Assembly (NCBI GenBank): GCA_937876395.1
Contig: CALEIM010000071.1
Coordinates: 1 to 6,428 of the forward strand
From: an uncultured Wenzhouxiangella sp.
GTDB taxonomy: Bacteria; Pseudomonadota; Gammaproteobacteria; Xanthomonadales; Wenzhouxiangellaceae
Direction of reading: 5' to 3'
DNA length: 6,428 bases
This document shows positions 5,966 through 6,428 of this stretch, in pieces. A program made the translations under genes and the position numbers. The first letter of the stretch is position 1, and each line of letters opens with the position of its first letter. The notes below the pieces were generated by a model. The model had not been told where the DNA came from. It worked only from the letters and a program-made list of their open reading frames with translations, and searched no databases.

Positions 5966-5982
5966 TCAGCGTAATCTGCGGT
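5954..5982. repeat. Degenerate 9-10-bp tandem repeat of AATCTGTG/AATCTGCG type
   Basis: Three near-copies begin at 5954 (AATCTGTGTC), 5964 (AATCAGCGT) and 5973 (AATCTGCGGT). From memory, similar AATCTGTG...AATCTGCGG strings recur in intergenic DNA of many unrelated bacteria. Its role is unknown. It lies downstream of the antitoxin-like gene and upstream of the glycosyltransferase gene, in the 231-bp gap between them, where I see nothing else beyond the weak promoter candidate. Confidence 0.55.
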
Positions 5983-6033
5983 TTCAGTGACTTTGGCTTG
6001 GGCAATGGCTGCCATGCCACGGTGTTGTACGCT

Positions 6034-6363
6034 TTAACGCCTGACACAGCCACGCTGAGCAGCGGCATCGGCTACAGTAATCTTGAGCCCAAGCGCATGA
6101 GCCACCTTGCTTACAGTGGCAAAGCTCGGATTGCCCGTGCCTGAAAGTGCCTTGTATAGCCCCATGCGAGTCAAGCCCGTCTTGGCCGCCAACTGAGTCA
6201 TGTTTCTCGCGCGTGCAACGTCACCAAGAGCCGCGAGGAAGAGAGCCGGGTCATCTTCTTCTGCACAGGCGGAGAGATAAGCCGCAATGTCCTCCTCGGA
6301 TTCGAGGTAGTCTGCGGTGTCGACTGCCGGTCCGAAGTAGCCGTCGAACGGCATACGGGTCAC
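6034..6363 (-). CDS. Xre/HigA-like putative addiction-module antidote protein
   Basis: A 109-residue protein resembling the 'probable addiction module antidote' family (small Xre-type DNA-binding antitoxins). Family-like stretches are DYLESEEDIAAYLSACAEEDDPALFLAALGDVARA, given in pieces: ADYLESEEDIAAYL (17-30), DDPALFLAALGDVARARNMT (37-56), and a helix-turn-helix at about 53-90 with LAAKTGLTRMGLYKALS (58-74) and GNPSFATVSKVAHALGL (77-93). Such proteins bind a HigB/RelE-like toxin and repress their own operon. The start is uncertain: GTG at 6363 and ATG at 6354 are both possible, neither has a clear Shine-Dalgarno, and the frame stays open to the right edge. In this family the toxin gene usually lies directly upstream, which would be beyond the window; the 65 visible bases show no recognisable toxin C-terminus. 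Residues 8-16 (GYFGPAVDT) look like a small insertion compared with what I recall of the family. Confidence 0.8.
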   Translation of the reverse strand: MTRMPFDGYFGPAVDTADYLESEEDIAAYLSACAEEDDPALFLAALGDVARARNMTQLAAKTGLTRMGLYKALSGTGNPSFATVSKVAHALGLKITVADAAAQRGCVRR

Positions 6364-6428
6364 GCCGTCGAGCGCTACGCCGGCACCCTTTCGATGAAGG
6401 CCGTTACCGGGACACGCCAGCGCACCCA

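Noticed and set aside
5999..6016. Hairpin terminator of the antitoxin gene
   Set aside because: A short bulged stem (GGCATGG/CCATTGCC) with a three-base loop is present, but there is no T tract after it on the minus strand.

Overview
The window is a moderately GC-rich bacterial segment carrying five same-strand (minus) genes of what looks like a surface-glycan or exopolysaccharide locus. A separate antitoxin-like gene lies at the right edge. GTAG-headed REP palindromes and the general protein character suggest a gammaproteobacterium (Xanthomonadales or Chromatiales-like). That placement is an inference from repeat style, not a taxonomic identification.

Layout, in the direction of transcription (right to left): an Xre/HigA-type antitoxin-like gene (6034-6363); a 231-bp gap with a degenerate AATCTG-type repeat and a weak promoter candidate; a GT4 glycosyltransferase (4615-5802); a 283-bp gap holding a compact REP/BIME-like array; a metallo-beta-lactamase-fold protein with a C-terminal Rieske [2Fe-2S] domain (2442-4331); a polysaccharide-deacetylase-like protein (1285-2445) whose start overlaps the previous stop as ATGA; a sugar-transfer-associated ATP-grasp protein (235-1245); and the N-terminal part of a probable GNAT acetyltransferase (191 down to the left edge). 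No gap between genes exceeds 300 bases. The plus strand carries only antisense shadow ORFs.

The most notable gene is the MBL-Rieske fusion. Its MBL half shares a long run of landmarks with the vertebrate CMP-N-acetylneuraminate hydroxylase (CMAH): DPWLIG, a WW/EPP segment, HxHxDH, ILNxxDC and a following PF motif. Here the Rieske domain sits at the C-terminus instead of the N-terminus. Together with a deacetylase-like protein, an ATP-grasp ligase-like protein, a probable acyltransferase and a glycosyltransferase, this suggests an undescribed pathway that builds a glycan and alters its N-acyl or amino groups, possibly by hydroxylation. The substrate cannot be read from sequence.

The second notable feature is the REP elements. 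Two stem types share the same CGACGT loop but have swapped, compensating stem pairs. One copy directly abuts the Shine-Dalgarno sequence of the MBL-Rieske gene, and another encodes the C-terminal tail of the deacetylase-like protein.
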